Shown piece after piece: positions 1-12,900 of a stretch of 64,000 bases of DNA. Numbering within the stretch: the stretch's first letter is position 1; each line of letters opens with the position of its first letter. The DNA is from Hawksworthiomyces lignivorus (lineage: Eukaryota > Ascomycota > Sordariomycetes > Ophiostomatales > Ophiostomataceae). The notes under the pieces are model-generated. The model was given only the letters and a program-made list of their open reading frames with translations, was not told where the DNA came from and ran no database searches. The translations under genes and the position numbers were made by a program. Location: assembly GCA_002917075.1 (NCBI GenBank), contig NTMA01000049.1:62001-126000 (forward strand), read 5' to 3'.

Positions 1-2829
1 CTTTGACCTTACTCTCCGTGCGACGGCCGTAGACGTGGCTTTTGCGCCCAACGACGAGGCCTTTGCTGTTCTCCATGCCGAAGGCATCGACATTTTTTCC
101 TGGTCGTGGCCCACTCCTGGAAGGCGTCCTCCGCAGCCGCAGCTGGCAGCATCATTTTCGCATTCTGCGGATGAGAACCTTGCCAAGGCCATCCCTCTTC
201 AGATTTGCTTTCTGCAGGACCAGCAGAGCAGCACCATCTGCGTTCTCTACTGGGATGAGACGACGCGCCTTTCGTCATTTAGCCTCGCCCTTGAAGCAGG
301 TCAGCTGCAATATCTCACAACAGAACAAGTCCCGCGGGTCTCTGGCATTGTCCCATCGAGCCGGAGCTGGGACCTCTACACACAAGATTCACAGGGGGCA
401 ATGTCCCAGCTCAACGCACACAACTCTGGTTCTTATTCATCCCTTGTGAAGTTGCCAAATCTGCTTCCATGGGCCGAAGTAGTCGAGATCGGTGAAGGGG
501 CTGCGAATCTGGTTATTGGCCAATCCAGGAACGGCCATCTCTACGCCAACGATCGGCAGCTCGCCAAGAACTGCACATCCTTTGTTGTCACACCGGACCA
601 TCTCGTTTTTACTACGAGTAACCACTTGCTGAAGTTTGTTCACTTGGCAGATGCCCACGGTAAGTCTTTGCCATACCGTCTTGTTGACCGCGAACTGATT
701 GCTCGTATGTTGCTGACTCTGCCAAAGATCTCCAAGTTCCGATGGACGACCCAGAAACCGACGAGAGATGCAGAAGCATTGAACAAGGAGCAGTTCTCGT
801 CACATCAATACCTTCCAATCTAAGTGTCGTCTTACAAATGCCTCGTGGCAATCTGGAGACCATCTTTCCTCGAGCCATGGTGGTTGCGGGAATTCGGAAG
901 CTGATCGATGCGCTCGACTACCGCAGTGCCTTCGCGTTCTGCCGTACACAGCGCGTTGACATGAACATTCTCTACGACCACAAACCTGAGCAGTTTCTTT
1001 CTCATGTCAGCCAATTTCTTGACCAGCTGAAGGATGTCACTTCCATTGACTTATTTTTATCTTCCTTGAGGTGCGCTAGTCTTGTGACACATAAATTTTC
1101 TCTGGCTGAGTGAATAATTAACATTGTGTTCAGGGAAGAGGATGTGACCCAGACTATGTACAGAGACACAAAACATGTAAAGACCTCTAACACGAACGGG
1201 ACTGTAGCCCTGGCACAGCCATTTGGCAGGCCACAGCTGCCACGGGCGTCCTCATCTCCGCTGTCGTCTAAGGTGAACACTGTCTGCGACGCTGTTTTGA
1301 GCGGACTCTCTTCGCGGAAGACGACGAACCTGCAGAACATCATCACAGCACATGTATGCAAGGCGCCCCCGGCGCTGGACGACGGCCTGCGCGTTGTTGC
1401 ACAACTTCTCAAAGACGACACGAAGTTGGCAGAGCAGGCTGTGGAACACATCTGCTTCCTGGTTGATGTCAACCGGCTATACGACCATGCGCTCGGGTTG
1501 TACAATTTGGACCTGACGATGCTTGTTGCGCAGCAATCACAGAGAGACCCCAGGGAATACGTGCCTTTTATTCAAAGCCTACATGAGAAGACTGAACTGT
1601 GGCGCCGGTTTGCCATCGATGACCACCTGGAACGCTATGAGAAGGCCCTCGGCCATCTCCACGCCCTAGACGCCTTTGCCGATTTGCTAGAATACACCTC
1701 CAAGCACCGCTTGTTCAAGGTGGCGCTCGGATTGTTCCGATACGATTCGAAGCGGCTGGCCGCTGTTACCAATCTTTACGCAGGCTACCTCGAATCGCAG
1801 TCCGCTTTCCGCGAGGCTGGCCTAGCATACGAGTCGCTGGGAAATTTTACAAAGGCGGCGAGCTGTTACCAGTCTGCTGGTGTCTCTTGCTGGCGCGAAT
1901 GCATGTTTGCTGCGCAGAGCCAAGACCCAGCACCGTCTGAAGACGTCTTGAAAGAGCTCGCGTCGACGCTGGTCGACGCCCTGACCGAGTCGAGGGACTA
2001 CACGTCGGCAGCCGCTCTCCAGCTGGAGTACCTTTCGTCGGTCGAGGCAGCTGTGCGGTCGCTCTGCAGGGGCTACGAGTTTGCCGAGGCGATGCGGGTG
2101 GTCGTTCTGCATCGGCGGCCCGACCTTCTGGACAGCGCCATCGATGCAGGCCTCGGAGAAGCGCTGTCGTCGTCTACAGAGCTCCTGGCTGACTGCCGGG
2201 CGCAGCTCAAGGCCCAGGTGCCTCGCATCCTCGAGCTGCGGCAGAAGGCGGTCGAAGACCCGCTCGGCTTCTACGAGGGCGAGCGACTCGGCGGCGAGGA
2301 CATACCCGACGACGTGTCTGTCGCTGCCAGCTCGCGCCTTAGCACGAGCGCTAGCTTGTTCACGCGGTACAGCACGGGCACGGCAGCTACGGGCAAGACG
2401 GGCGAGACGGGCGGCACCAGGGCGACGCAGCAGGTGCGCAACCGCCGGAAGCGCGAGGAGAAGAAGCGCGCACGCGGCCGCAAGGGCACCGTGTATGAGC
2501 AGGAGTACCTGGTTAACAGCGTGCGCCGGCTCGTCGAGCGTGTCGAGCGAGCGCGCCCCGAGGTCAGCCGCCTCGTCCAGGGCCTGACGCGGCGCAACAT
2601 GGCCGAGCGGGCGCGCGCCGTCGAGGGCCTGATGGCAGAGCTGATCGAGGCGTGCCAAGCCGCCATCGGCGAGGTGTGGCAGCCGGCGGATGCCGGTCGT
2701 TCCCTGGGCCCCGCATCCGGTGCCGTCTTCGAGAACAGCCATCCTCCTCAGCAGGAGGCCGGCGAGCAGCCGGAGGCCGGCAAGCCGCCGTCCATTGCTG
2801 CCTTTGAGAAGCTCTCGCTTCTGGGATAA
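1..2829 (+). CDS. ELP1: Elongator complex protein 1 (ELP1/IKI3), 3' part; exons <1..659, 737..1070, 1134..2829
   Basis: Elp1 is the scaffold subunit of Elongator, which modifies wobble uridines of tRNAs in the cytoplasm. The frame is open at base 2, so the start lies outside the window; about 895 C-terminal residues are visible. The first exon is the end of the second beta-propeller. The segments DDPETDERCRSIE, MPRGNLETIFPRA, QRVDMNILYDH and LRWRRFAIDDHLERYEKAL-like text (seen as ELWRRFAIDDHLERYEKAL) are hallmark Elp1 sequence, followed by the TPR-like helical region. A basic patch (RNRRKREEKKRARGRK) near the C-terminus fits the known tRNA-binding/NLS segment. Two introns (660-736 and 1071-1133) were placed by GT-AG sites and phase: both junctions restore the conserved text. 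The stop at 2827 is followed by an AT-rich spacer. The family assignment is firm; only the upstream exons are unknown. Confidence 0.95.
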
Positions 2830-3095
2830 ACAGAGGCAGGCGAAAACTAATACTTGGCATATACGTGCGACATATGAGTATAGACAAAAAAAAATAGAGT
2901 TGCAAAAGCAGCACCTCCTCTGCAATGGGCTTGAATTCGGTTCATTGGAGTAGAAGGGGAAGGTGATCAATTCAAGAAACAAATCATTATATAAGCACAA
3001 GACTTCTAATACACGTGATGCGCTGGCCCTGTTGACTGAAAAGTTAGTCATCGGAGTAAAACTATATCTGTTTTAGTACTAGCTCCAAATGAAGA

Positions 3096-3103
3096 TTAGG
3101 GTT
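3096..3103 (+). promoter_or_regulatory. TTAGGGTT element upstream of RPL15 (Tbf1-like)
   Basis: TTAGGGTT lies about 330 bp upstream of the RPL15 start. Telomere-repeat-like sites bound by Tbf1 are a known feature of ribosomal protein promoters in several ascomycetes. Its role here is inferred from sequence and position only; similar octamers can occur by chance. Confidence 0.3.
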
Positions 3104-3231
3104 GACCACAAAATCTGTGTGGAAGGAGAAAGGCTAAAAAATTAAGCTACAGAGGAAAGAACCTGGGACAAAAAAAAAAGTGCGGAGCCCACTTTGCAAA
3201 AAATCCTCAATTCCCCATCTAGCGAAGGAGC

Positions 3232-3290
3232 GTGCGTCTCTCTCTTCTCTCATTTTTTTTTGCTCTTGTTCCTATCGCCAATCAACCCAT
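3232..3290 (+). promoter_or_regulatory. Pyrimidine-rich leader of RPL15
   Basis: A run of C and T with a T10 core lies 140-195 bp before the RPL15 ATG. Pyrimidine-rich tracts around the transcription start are typical of highly expressed fungal genes, including ribosomal protein genes. The start of transcription itself cannot be read from sequence. Confidence 0.4.
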
Positions 3291-3426
3291 CGTCGACAAC
3301 CAGCACATCACCATTCAATCGGTTGGTTCCTATCCTCGTCCGATTTGTATTTTTCTTGCTCTCGCCTTGCGTTGTTGCCCTTCTTCTCGAACTAACCATT
3401 TACTTTCCTTTCTTTCTCCAGCCAAA

Positions 3427-4613
3427 ATGGGTGCCCTCAAGTATGTCGAAGAGCTCCAGAAGCGCAAGCAGTCGGATGTGCTGCGCTTCCTCCTGCGTGT
3501 CCGCTGCTGGGAAGTACGTTGAAAAAGCCGACGAGCCCGTCACCTGTCCCTCCTCCAACGATCCGAGTACGACCAAGGCCGAGTTGTCTCCCCAGGAAGC
3601 AAAAGAGATTGGGATGCGGGAGAGAGGCAATGTGAGGAGATTAAAAAGATGAATTATCGAGGGAGGAAAGGATGAGAGTGCTCTGCTCATTTTCATCCTA
3701 GCCATTCACCTCTATTACTTTATTCTTGTTTCTCTCGCCATGAGTTTCTCTCTGCTCTTCCGCTTTCATTCCCTCTCTCTGCGCTTTCTGCCGGGCTTCC
3801 GTCCTCCGGACACAAACACTCGTTGACCATTTTTGTTTGGAGTACTTGTATTCTGACTGAGAGTGTTTTTGTGTTGTGTAGTACCGTCAGCTGAACGTCA
3901 TCCACCGCGCCTCGCGCCCCTCGCGGCCTGACAAGGCCCGCCGCCTGGGCTACAAGGCCAAGCAGGGCTACGTCATCTACCGCGTCCGCGTCCGCCGTGG
4001 TGGCCGCAAGAAGCCCGTGGCCAAGGGTGCCACTTATGGTATGTTTTCTGTCTGTTCTGATTCGAAGAGAAGGGCCGGCGAGGAACGTGGCTGGTGAAGA
4101 GCAGCGGCAGCAACTGGCAGAGGCATCCTTTTTGTGACTCCTTTTTGTCTGCTCTCGCTCTCTGCTAGCCCGTCCTCTTCGGCTTTCTCTTCAACGCCGC
4201 TCTGTCGCCGCTTCTTTGCTGACCGTGTCTCTTTCCTCTTTCTAGGCAAGCCCACCAACCAGGGTGTGAACCAGCTCAAGTACCAGCGCTCGCTGCGCGC
4301 CACCGCTGAGGAGCGTGTCGGCCGCCGCTGCGCCAACCTGCGCGTGCTCAACTCGTACTGGGTCAACCAGGACTCCACCTACAAGTACTACGAGGTTATC
4401 CTCGTCGACCCCAGCCACGCCGCCATCCGCCGCGACCCCCGCATCAGCTGGATCGTCAACCCGGTCCACAAGCACCGCGAGGCCCGCGGCCTCACCGCCA
4501 CCGGCAAGAAGTCCCGCGGTCTCAACAAGGGCCACAAGTTCAACAAGACCCGCGCTGGCCGCCGCAAGACCTGGAAGCGCCACAACACCCTGTCCCTGTG
4601 GCGGTACCGGTAA
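3427..4613 (+). CDS. RPL15: 60S ribosomal protein L15 (eL15); exons 3427..3513, 3882..4038, 4246..4613
   Basis: Large ribosomal subunit protein eL15, which binds 28S rRNA. The protein starts [19 protein letters not shown] and continues with [40 protein letters not shown] and the basic tail ending [17 protein letters not shown]. The spliced product is 203 residues, the family's normal length. The first coding exon is only 87 bp and ends in the conserved CWE; intron 1 is 368 bp and intron 2 is 207 bp, long for this genome but common in ribosomal protein genes, where introns sit near the 5' end. Codon use is strongly biased to C-ending codons, as expected for high expression. The start has a CAAAATGG context. 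It converges with the PUF4-type gene on the minus strand. Confidence 0.97.
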
Positions 4614-5286
4614 AGGAGAAATCGGAGGGAGAGGCGCTGTGCTGGCTAGAGAGCCTGAGAGCGAGGGTATCAAGCGGTTTCTGTTGGGCTGTGTCTGGCA
4701 TCTTCTTCGGCTGTGGAGCAGCCCACTTCACAACGTACTCGAGGCGTGCTGCTGTAGCGTGATGGTTATTCGTTTATGAGATAAATGGACAATTAGGAAT
4801 CAAAACATCGGGAGAAAAGAAAAAAGTTATTTTCTACAGACAAAAATCGGAGAAACAAATGTTATCGTGTTGAAATCTCACGCTTGATAAAGATGACAAG
4901 GTACTCGTCTAGAAGCTCTGCACCATTTTATGTAAACATGACTATAATTGTTCGTATTTCTAAAGATTGATTTGTAGAAGAAAACATTGTTGATTGCCAC
5001 GACAGCAAGACGTAATCTCTTAAGCACGTAAAGTAAACATCATAGAGAGAAACATCATGTGACTAGAAAATCAGCTGACAGCTCGTGGTGACGGAAAGTA
5101 TGAGTAACATGGAAAGGCAGAAGCTATGGAGACATCAAGGGAGGCGTAGCCTCGCCGTGGAAAATCGCAACAACAATAGCAGCAGCAGTAGCAGCATCAT
5201 GAAAAAGAACAACACTCCTCGTCTTTCGCAGACTAATGGTCTGCCGCAAAGGCGTACTGAAGAGGAATTGGGTACCACGCGCCATC
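4614..5286. other. Convergent 3' spacer between RPL15 and PUF4
   Basis: About 670 bp between two stop codons on opposite strands, AT-rich, presumably both 3' UTRs. A short run of AGC/AAC triplets at about 5,164-5,200 lies close to the PUF4 stop. Nothing else is supported. Confidence 0.5.
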
Positions 5287-8200
5287 CTACAGCCACGCAG
5301 TCTCTCCGTTTTCGGTAGCAAGGCCTACTCCAGGAGCGGCCACCCCGGTGGTCGGCGGCATACTGACAGGGACAATTGTCGGTACAACGGAGACGCTGGT
5401 GGGTATTCCATTGATAGGCATAGTCGTGCGGGCAAAGGCTGGCGGCGGGCCGTACTGGGTAGCAACTGGCCGATTGGACGGCGGGACAGTAACGGCCGTC
5501 TGATTCGTGGGAGCAGCGGTGGTGGGTCCTCCGCGTTGACCAATGCCATTCACATTGTTGGTCGAGAAGGCAGACGTCGGCACAAGAATCGTCGTGCTGC
5601 CGCCTCGGTTGTGGTTGCCGTGCAAGGGGATCTGGCCCTGGGAGCTCTCTGCGGGCGTGATATGACCGCTCGACTGGCCACTGCGTGAGTCGTACGTCTG
5701 GATCTTGGCTTGGATGCGGCGGCCATAAGGCGTAGAGCGAATCTGGGGCAGGAACGGCCGAATGGAGTCGACGAGACGGATCTTCATGTAAGGAGTTGCG
5801 TATTCGAGAGCAGTCTGAATGACATAGTTGGCAAACGAGTCCCGCAGGAGGCGCTCAATCTCGCCGGGCACCAAGAGCTCTTCCACGATCATATCCTTCG
5901 ACGGTTCAAGGGAGCAGCGGAGACACTTCTCAACCACGTTGGAGCTGAACTTGTGCCGGGAGAGGGAGCAGATGCGGCCCCGGAACTGAGCAACCAGAGG
6001 CTCCGTAAAGTTGGAATCGTTCAAGTCGATGATGTACTGGACAACGTAATTGCCGAATGGGTCCTGAATGAGAGTGACGGCCTCTTCCGTGATGCGCTGA
6101 ATGAGCCACACCTTCTGGTCACCGGACGCGTGGTCAATGCAGCGCTGCAGCACGCAGCATCCATGGCGGTGGGTGCCTACTTCGACACAAGCGCTGCCAA
6201 CAGCGTCGAAGATGAATTGGGCGTTGGCAGGCGTGAGCTTGTTGAGGCACTTCTGAATGACATGGTTGCCGTTGAGGTCCTGGATGAGATCGACAACACG
6301 GTGGCGAAGAGCCTCAATGATGATTTGCACTTGGGTTTCGGTCGAGATAAACTCGATCATCTTTTGCAGAGCACGGGTGCCATGCTGGTTCAGAGCAATG
6401 CGCACCATGTCCTGAGCGGCATTCTGAATCAGAATGGTACGCTCTTCATCGTTACAGTACTCCAGCAGTTTCTGGCAGAGATAGTTGCCAAATGGATCAG
6501 TCATGAGCTCAACCACGTGCTGGTTTGTCTCCAGCCAGATCATGTGAACCTGCTCTGGAATGCGATTCTCAAGCTGCTTCTGAAGATAACGACAACCGTG
6601 TTGATCCTTGCATAGCTCATAGATAGTACCACCAACCGCCTCCAGCGGGGTGTTGTTGTAGCGGTTCATGGCTAGATACAATGTTAGCACTGACAAATTT
6701 GAATTTTGTGAGCTAGTAGGTTTGCGAGAAAAAGGCAAAAATCATTTACCTTCGTTATCCATCTGCCGGCGACTCTGAATGACACGAGCCTGGCTGTCAC
6801 GAACTTGGTTTGGGGTAACCGAGGGACCATACAACGAGGCGTAGCCATTGTAATTCTGACCTGGGTACATAGAACCAGGCCCATTCAGGGTCAGGGCCTG
6901 CATTGTCTGCGAGAGCATAGGAAGCCCGCTCGCCGTGTAGGGAGTAGGATTGCCAGCCGTGACGGTCGTAGCTGGCGGAATGCTGTAACCAGAACTACCG
7001 TAGTAGCCAGCCATGAAATGGTTGCCAGCAGTTGCAGGAGGCAAAGTACCAGTCACTGCTCCAGTAGATGCGGCGGCGGCTGCTGCTGCTGCAAGCGCGC
7101 TAGCAGTGATGGGAGGCTGGCTTTGAGCTGCTGCATTGGCTGACACAGCGCCTGGGCCAAATGGAGTAGCATTGGCGTGCAGCGCAGTTCCAATCGAAGC
7201 AAACTCACGGGCAGCAACGACGTTGTTGATATCATTGGTAGACAGCTCTCGGCTGTGGCGATTGGGAATGGCACCAGCAGGAATGCGGCCGAGGCTGGCG
7301 TTGTGGTTGTGGAGATATTGCTGAGCATGGTTGTTTGCGTTGGATGACCCAGGTGTCGACTTCATGGCCGCAACGTCGTTTGCAGAGTAAGAGGTCTGCA
7401 GTTTCGGAGGCGTAGCAAGAATTTGATTAGTAGGCGATGACATGATGGACGCAACAGAGGCGTCTGAAGCATTGTCGGCGTAATACTTCATGTCGAAAGA
7501 ATGGCGAAGAGGAATTACGCCAATGCTACCAACGTCCGACGTGTTCTTTTGACCAGCTGCACCAGCCGCGGAGCCGTTGAGCTGGGCAGCAGGGAGTCCA
7601 GTCAGACTCGGTTGAGCACGATGACGACGAACGTTGCCCCAACCGTTGCTACCCGCAGTTTCAACGTTGGAGGCAAGGTCAAGAGCCGTAGAAGATGCTG
7701 AGAGCTAGTGACAGAGTTAGCAAGGACTGATAAATAAAAGTAATGTTCGTGCCAGGGCTCCCAATATGAGCAATTAAAAAAATGTTCAAAATCCAAAAAA
7801 AAAGCCACAAAGCTGTCCAAAGATGGAATGAGCAAACGACATACGAAAACTCTAGTCGAGACTAGAGAATCACAAAAGCCGTTTGCACAATCTGAGAATA
7901 GATTGAAAATAACCTCAAAAGGCCCAAAACTCAACTAAAGGGAGAGCTGTGAGATTGTAAGCTTACCATATTAGGTTGTCCCTCACGACGTGTCAAAGTG
8001 GGAAAGGTCTCGTCATGACCTGTGGCTGCAGTATTGTTGGGCTGGTATAGCTTTGCTTCCCCGTTGGTGTGGTCTTCTTCCTCGCCAAAGAGGAACCTAG
8101 TCGTATTGGTCTGATCTAAAGACGAGAAGTCGTAGATGCTCGTCTTGGACCTCGTGACAGGCATACTATACCGATTGAGACTAATTGGGTCAGAAAACAC

Positions 8201-9973
8201 GTCGTCGTCCTCAAAAATTGGAAAAGCCCGAGGCATTTTGAAAAGGCGAAAAGTATAAAGTCTGATTGTATGTGGAACGTCTTTAAAGCAGATGCAGTGA
8301 AGTAAAAAGGCAAAATGATGTCTCGCTCTTCAAGAGTCAAAGCAGTGCCAGAAGAGAAATTGACGGTTGCGTAGCTTCTGACAAAACTTAAGACCCCAGT
8401 TACAAGACAGGTAAAATGTGCATAAGCGAGCAAGGGAAAACAACAAGATAGAGAGACAAATGTTGTGAAGTTCGAAACGAGAGAAGAGAGAACGGAGGGT
8501 GTCAGATGATACGATGACGGTTAGAAGTTAAATACTTATTTCCAGACACGGAAAAAAAATATTGAAGATAGCCTATGTGCAAACATGAAATGATATTGAG
8601 GAAGCTTGCTGGGCAGTTGAATAACATCGAGGCAATGAAGATGGAGGAGGTATTACACCATTGAAGGGGTGTGTGTAGAATGAAGATGAATATGACATGT
8701 GGGGCTAGGCTCATGAACAGAAGCAAGCTGAATCAGGAAGACAATAGCAACAAAACGACATCCTCTGCCAAAGTCCAATAGATAGACATTTGAAACAAGA
8801 TAAATGCAAAGTGATAATAGAGTCGATAAGTGCCTGCTTATACAAGTGCTTTGTCTTTTGGTCTGAATAGAGAGAGAAGAGCAATTGACGCACTAGCACC
8901 AAGCTTTCGTTCAACCTTATACCACAAAAGGTCCATAAAAATGTGGCTTGCTTGCTCACAATCTATGGAGACAGTGGCTAAAGTTGATGCTAAAAGGGCA
9001 ATGATAACAGAGGCAAGGACAATCAGACGCAGATGTGTATACATACGCATTGGTGGAGCGGTGGCTCGTAGGATCCTGTCGAACAGCCTCTTCCTTCTCG
9101 TCCTCGTCGCTGTTGCGACGAGTGTTGGGGACCGAACGCGATGGGAGCTGGTCGTCAAAAGCAAACTGCTGAGACGACGACTGCATGACGCCAGACTGGG
9201 GGGAGGCAATCTGAGAGCCGGACCGGCCGGGGCGGTTGAAGAGAAGGCCTGGCGGCGATGTCAGGCTGGATGTGGAGTACCGGTTGGGTCGCGAGAACAT
9301 GGACGGGAAGCCGGACGAGGTCTCGCGGTACTCAGGCGGCGTGGTGGGCTCGGACTGGTGGCCCGAGGCTAGGGAGTTGCCCATAGAAGCAGCGGCTGCT
9401 GCGCCAATACGACCGAGATCCTCCTGCATAGCCGCAAGCTCCTGCTCTTCACGGCGCTGCTGCTGGTCGAGCTTCTGCATCTCGGCCTCAAACCGGCGTT
9501 TCTGCTCGCGGAGCTTTTCATATTCTAGCCGTTTCTTTTCCAGCTAATGGGAAACGGGGCCAGTTAGCATCGCGCATATCCCAATTTCAATGCAGCAACT
9601 CAGGGTTGTGGTTGTCTGCGCATTCTCGTAACCATACCAGCTGAACTTTATGCAATGCTTGCTACAAGAAAATTGTCAGTTCTAACTTTCATGGGGCCTA
9701 TTCACGTAAGAAACGGGAGAAATCTGAATAGTGGGTATGACGAACTGTAGAGGCAGAGAGGTCTTGCGGCTCTGGAGCACGCTGGGGTGTAATGCTAGAC
9801 AATGTTGGTACACGCCCCGAGTCGGCCGTAAACCGACGAGGCAAAACGGAACGGGGGTCATGAGAGGCAGCAGGTTGCGGCAAGCGGGTGCCGTTTCGAG
9901 GAGGTGAGACGAAAGAACCCATTGAGGCGTCGTTTAGAGACGGCTGCTGAGCTCGGAAGCGCAGCTCGTCCAT
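5287..9973 (-). CDS. PUF4: Pumilio-family RNA-binding protein, Puf4-type; exons (minus) 9706..9973, 9638..9657, 9047..9543, 7967..8180, 6750..7704, 5287..6671
   Basis: PUF proteins bind UGUR-type elements in mRNA 3' UTRs and control decay and translation. The spliced frame gives 1,112 residues. The last exon has the full set of about eight PUF repeats (residues about 655-1000), with repeat cores such as DQHGCRYLQKQL, DPFGNYLCQKLLE, NQHGTRALQKMIE, DLNGNHVIQKCL, HRHGCCVLQRC, DPFGNYVVQYI, HKFSSNVVEKC and DSFANYVIQTAL, in the Puf4 order. The N-terminal half has a charged coiled coil (LEKKRLEYEKLREQK), a Ser/Pro/Gln-rich region and poly-Ala. Five introns restore phase; the 20-nt exon at 9638-9657 and the 866-bp intron 8181-9046 are unusual. 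The acceptor before the micro-exon is a choice between two nearby AGs; only the second avoids a stop. An in-frame ATG at 8236 could start a shorter isoform. Family certain, N-terminal structure less so. Confidence 0.88.
8181..8236 (-). promoter_or_regulatory. Possible alternative first coding exon of PUF4
   Basis: Within the 866-bp intron, an ATG at 8236 opens a frame (MPRAFPIFEDDDVFSDP) that runs without a stop straight through the acceptor at 8181 into the next exon in the correct phase. If an internal promoter exists, this would make an isoform of about 850 residues lacking the N-terminal coiled coil. Seen: open frame and phase. Inferred: use as a start. Confidence 0.35.
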
Positions 9974-12900
9974 CGTTTTGTGGCGGTACGCCGTTGTTTT
10001 AGTGGGCGACCCTTGTCTTTTTTAAACTGATCCAACTATTTCTCTTGTGCTATTGATCTAATTTTGTAGGTTGCTTTTGCCTTGGCTCTCTTCGTTTTCT
10101 TTTCGTGTTCAGATCGTTCCTTTCGTATCGTATAGTTTTGTTACAACAACGTATCGTAACTCGTCGTACACGGTCAAATCACTACTGGACTCGACAAATA
10201 ATTATACTGCAAGGGGAGAGAATGGAGGCAAAGTTAGCGATAAACAACTGCAGTGTCTTTTGCGAATAATGCTAAAGATATGCTCTGCTGAGCGGGCGAG
10301 TCGAGACGCAAGAGAAATTCGCTGTTGATTCCCCGTGGTTCCCCCCACGGACTCCTTTCCTTTATCTCGCCATTCAACTGTTACGGCCTCTGGTTTTCAA
10401 GTCCCAATTTCAATCTGGAGGCTCAGATTTCCTTCGTTCTGGCGACCGCCGTCTGTTGGTACCCCCATTATACTGGTGACCTCGGTCCTGCCCGTGGTGC
10501 TGCCCTCGTTCCTCACCGCTAGAATCTGGTGTGGCAATCGAGTCGTCGTGTCTTTCGGAATATGGCGCTGTGGCAGAGCATGTCGGAAGGGAGAACCGCA
10601 GAGAATAGTTGAAGAGTCGTCCAAGAAGAAGGAGATCGTCCTCGGGAGGGCATTGTGCGAGTAGTAACGTACCTTTATAGAACAGAATATATGGTACAGG
10701 TTGCCGCTCCTGGAGAGAAGAAAGAATAGAAAGAAGCCGGCAAGCCAGAGAGGTGACGGAAATACACAACAGAGATACAACAAAAAGAAAGAAAAAGAGG
10801 AACAAGGAAAATACGCAAGATACAGAATAAGAGAAGGTACACCAAGAAAGAATCCAAGGAGGAAAAAAAGAGCGTGGGGAGGTTAAAAGAAAGGAGGAAG
10901 AAGAAAAAGAGAAAGAGAGCGTAGGATTACGAGATTGGGGGGGGGGTTGAGGAGGCGGAGAGAGGATGGACCGTTTTGGTGGATAATTCTCAGGAAGGGG
11001 GTGCCAAAAAGCAGAAGCAACAGACAGCAAGTCAGGGGCTCGACCACTGTTTCTTCCTACGCCCTCTCACTCTCTTACTGCACACACGTACACACTCACT
11101 ATAAAAGAACATTGGGGTTAGGGGAGAGCCGCGCCCCCCCTCCTTCCTTTATGTCCTGTCCATCGCCTCCCCTCCACCCCCCCCAAAATAATACCCAAAA
11201 TGGAGGACGGCAGAAAAAAAAAAGACAGCGAGAAAAAGGCCAGGGAGGCCAAAGACCTGAGAACCAGAGTAGCGCCAGGCCTAGACAGCGCAGCACAAAG
11301 CCAGCATACGTGCATACACCCTCGCTCCACCAAGCCACCAATTGAATGGCGACCCAATAGTAAGCTAGAAAAGCGGTTGACCATTGATAGGGAAGCGTAG
11401 CTGTTGGGCAGGACGGACTAGCACTTGACAATTCAGACTGTGTGCCATTTCTGCTGCGTACGTTCAAGCGAGTTTCTCGACTCTATTCGTCCTCATCTCC
11501 GCGCTCATGTCTCTCTTGTACCTCTTGTCTTAGTCTCGTCTCCTTGTCTACTATCTGTAGTCGCAAAAGCTTCTCTGACCATCCGACCAGATGGCCCTGC
11601 TTTCGGTGTGCGGTGTGTCCTGCCAGTTACGCCCGGTTCGCTTTCATATCTATCTATCAGCAGAGGCGGGATGACAATTCATTATTTTCTTTCTCTCCTC
11701 GTTTTGGTCGCCTTTCCTTGGAGCGCCAGCTCTGCCCAGCCTTGCTACCCAATGGTGGAGGTGTGCCGGGTGAAATTCGTACAGCTTCCTCACAACAGCT
11801 CAGCCGTGCATCTGGAAAAGCGCACGGCAATTAAAAGGACGAGGGGATACCTCATGTACTCAATGATAAAAATGGACATTTTGTGAAAAACAGAGACTAC
11901 GGAGTATTATTCGCAGGACCCCAAATTCGCATCAATTCGATCGACAGCCAACGAGGAAGAAGGGGTTTTGGAGAAGAAAAGCCCTGGTGAGTGGGTAACA
12001 GGGTCAAAGTGATCTTCCCCTCAAGAATGAAAACGGTAAAGCCAAAATCGGAAGACCCCTGTTCGACCACAAGTACTCCGTGCATACACATGCTGCTACT
12101 CTTAGCACAAAGCATACTTCGAATGCCTACAGAAGCGCAGCGATCATGGGACGATGGCTTCTGCTGCGCGCGATTGGTTCACTGAGAAATCGAGAGGACG
12201 ACAATCTATAACTACGCAGTTCAACCGGCATCCCCGACAACCCAGCACGGTGTCGCGGGACGGAATACTGTCCTCCTGCAGCCAGGAACGAGAGCAGGCC
12301 AGGCGAGAAATAGAAAACCCACGAGACAAACGGCGAGAGCGAACGTAGGCAAAGAGTGAACGGCAGAGGAAAGCAAGGCTTGAGGCCCAGCTAAACCTAG
12401 GCCCGGTTTCGCTCCCTTTTCGGCTGCCGGTGTTTCTTGTTTTCTCACGGAAGTTTTTCTGCTCATCGGGTGTTTTGATGGACCGTCTGCAAGACACGGC
12501 GAGTATGTTCCTTTTTCATTTCTTCACTTTCTTGGGGCCCCCCCCCCGTCTTGCTGGTTCAGTTCACCCCTACCCACAAGTTCCAGCTTGGACCCTAACT
12601 CTATGTAACCGCTTACCCACCAGGAGGGGTGAAACATTGCCGCCTTGTCACACACAAGTTACAACACGCACACCAACCATCGGACGGCATTTTGTAGGCG
12701 TCCTGGTGTTGCTAAAGCGCAGCTGAAGAGGTGAGTTCTAGCTTACGACAATGGCACTGTTGCAGCGTAAGTAAGATGCCCTCGACCAGAATATCTTTTG
12801 CGTAGAAATACCGTCTTCGCTTAAGCCTTCTCCAGCAAAAGGAACAATGATTGTGCGCTTTCTACCAATAGGAAGGGTTATTTTGGCGTAGGTCAATAAG

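Larger units (their letters stand above)
2830..3426. other. ELP1-RPL15 spacer
   Basis: AT-rich spacer of about 600 bp holding the ELP1 3' end and the RPL15 promoter and 5' UTR. No coding signal is visible. The short open frames at 3180-3652 lie in the RPL15 leader and intron and are not conserved-looking. Confidence 0.6.

Noticed and set aside
3514..3881. Possible intronic snoRNA in RPL15 intron 1
   Set aside because: GATGA and CTGA-like words are present, but they do not form a C/D pair with a terminal stem.
5710..6615. 301-codon open frame on the plus strand
   Set aside because: It lies antisense to the PUF repeats, whose protein sequence is unmistakable; it is a shadow frame.
10410..11030. 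206-codon minus-strand frame upstream of PUF4
   Set aside because: Mostly Ser/Phe/Leu/Pro from a CT-rich tract, without family likeness; better explained as promoter or leader.
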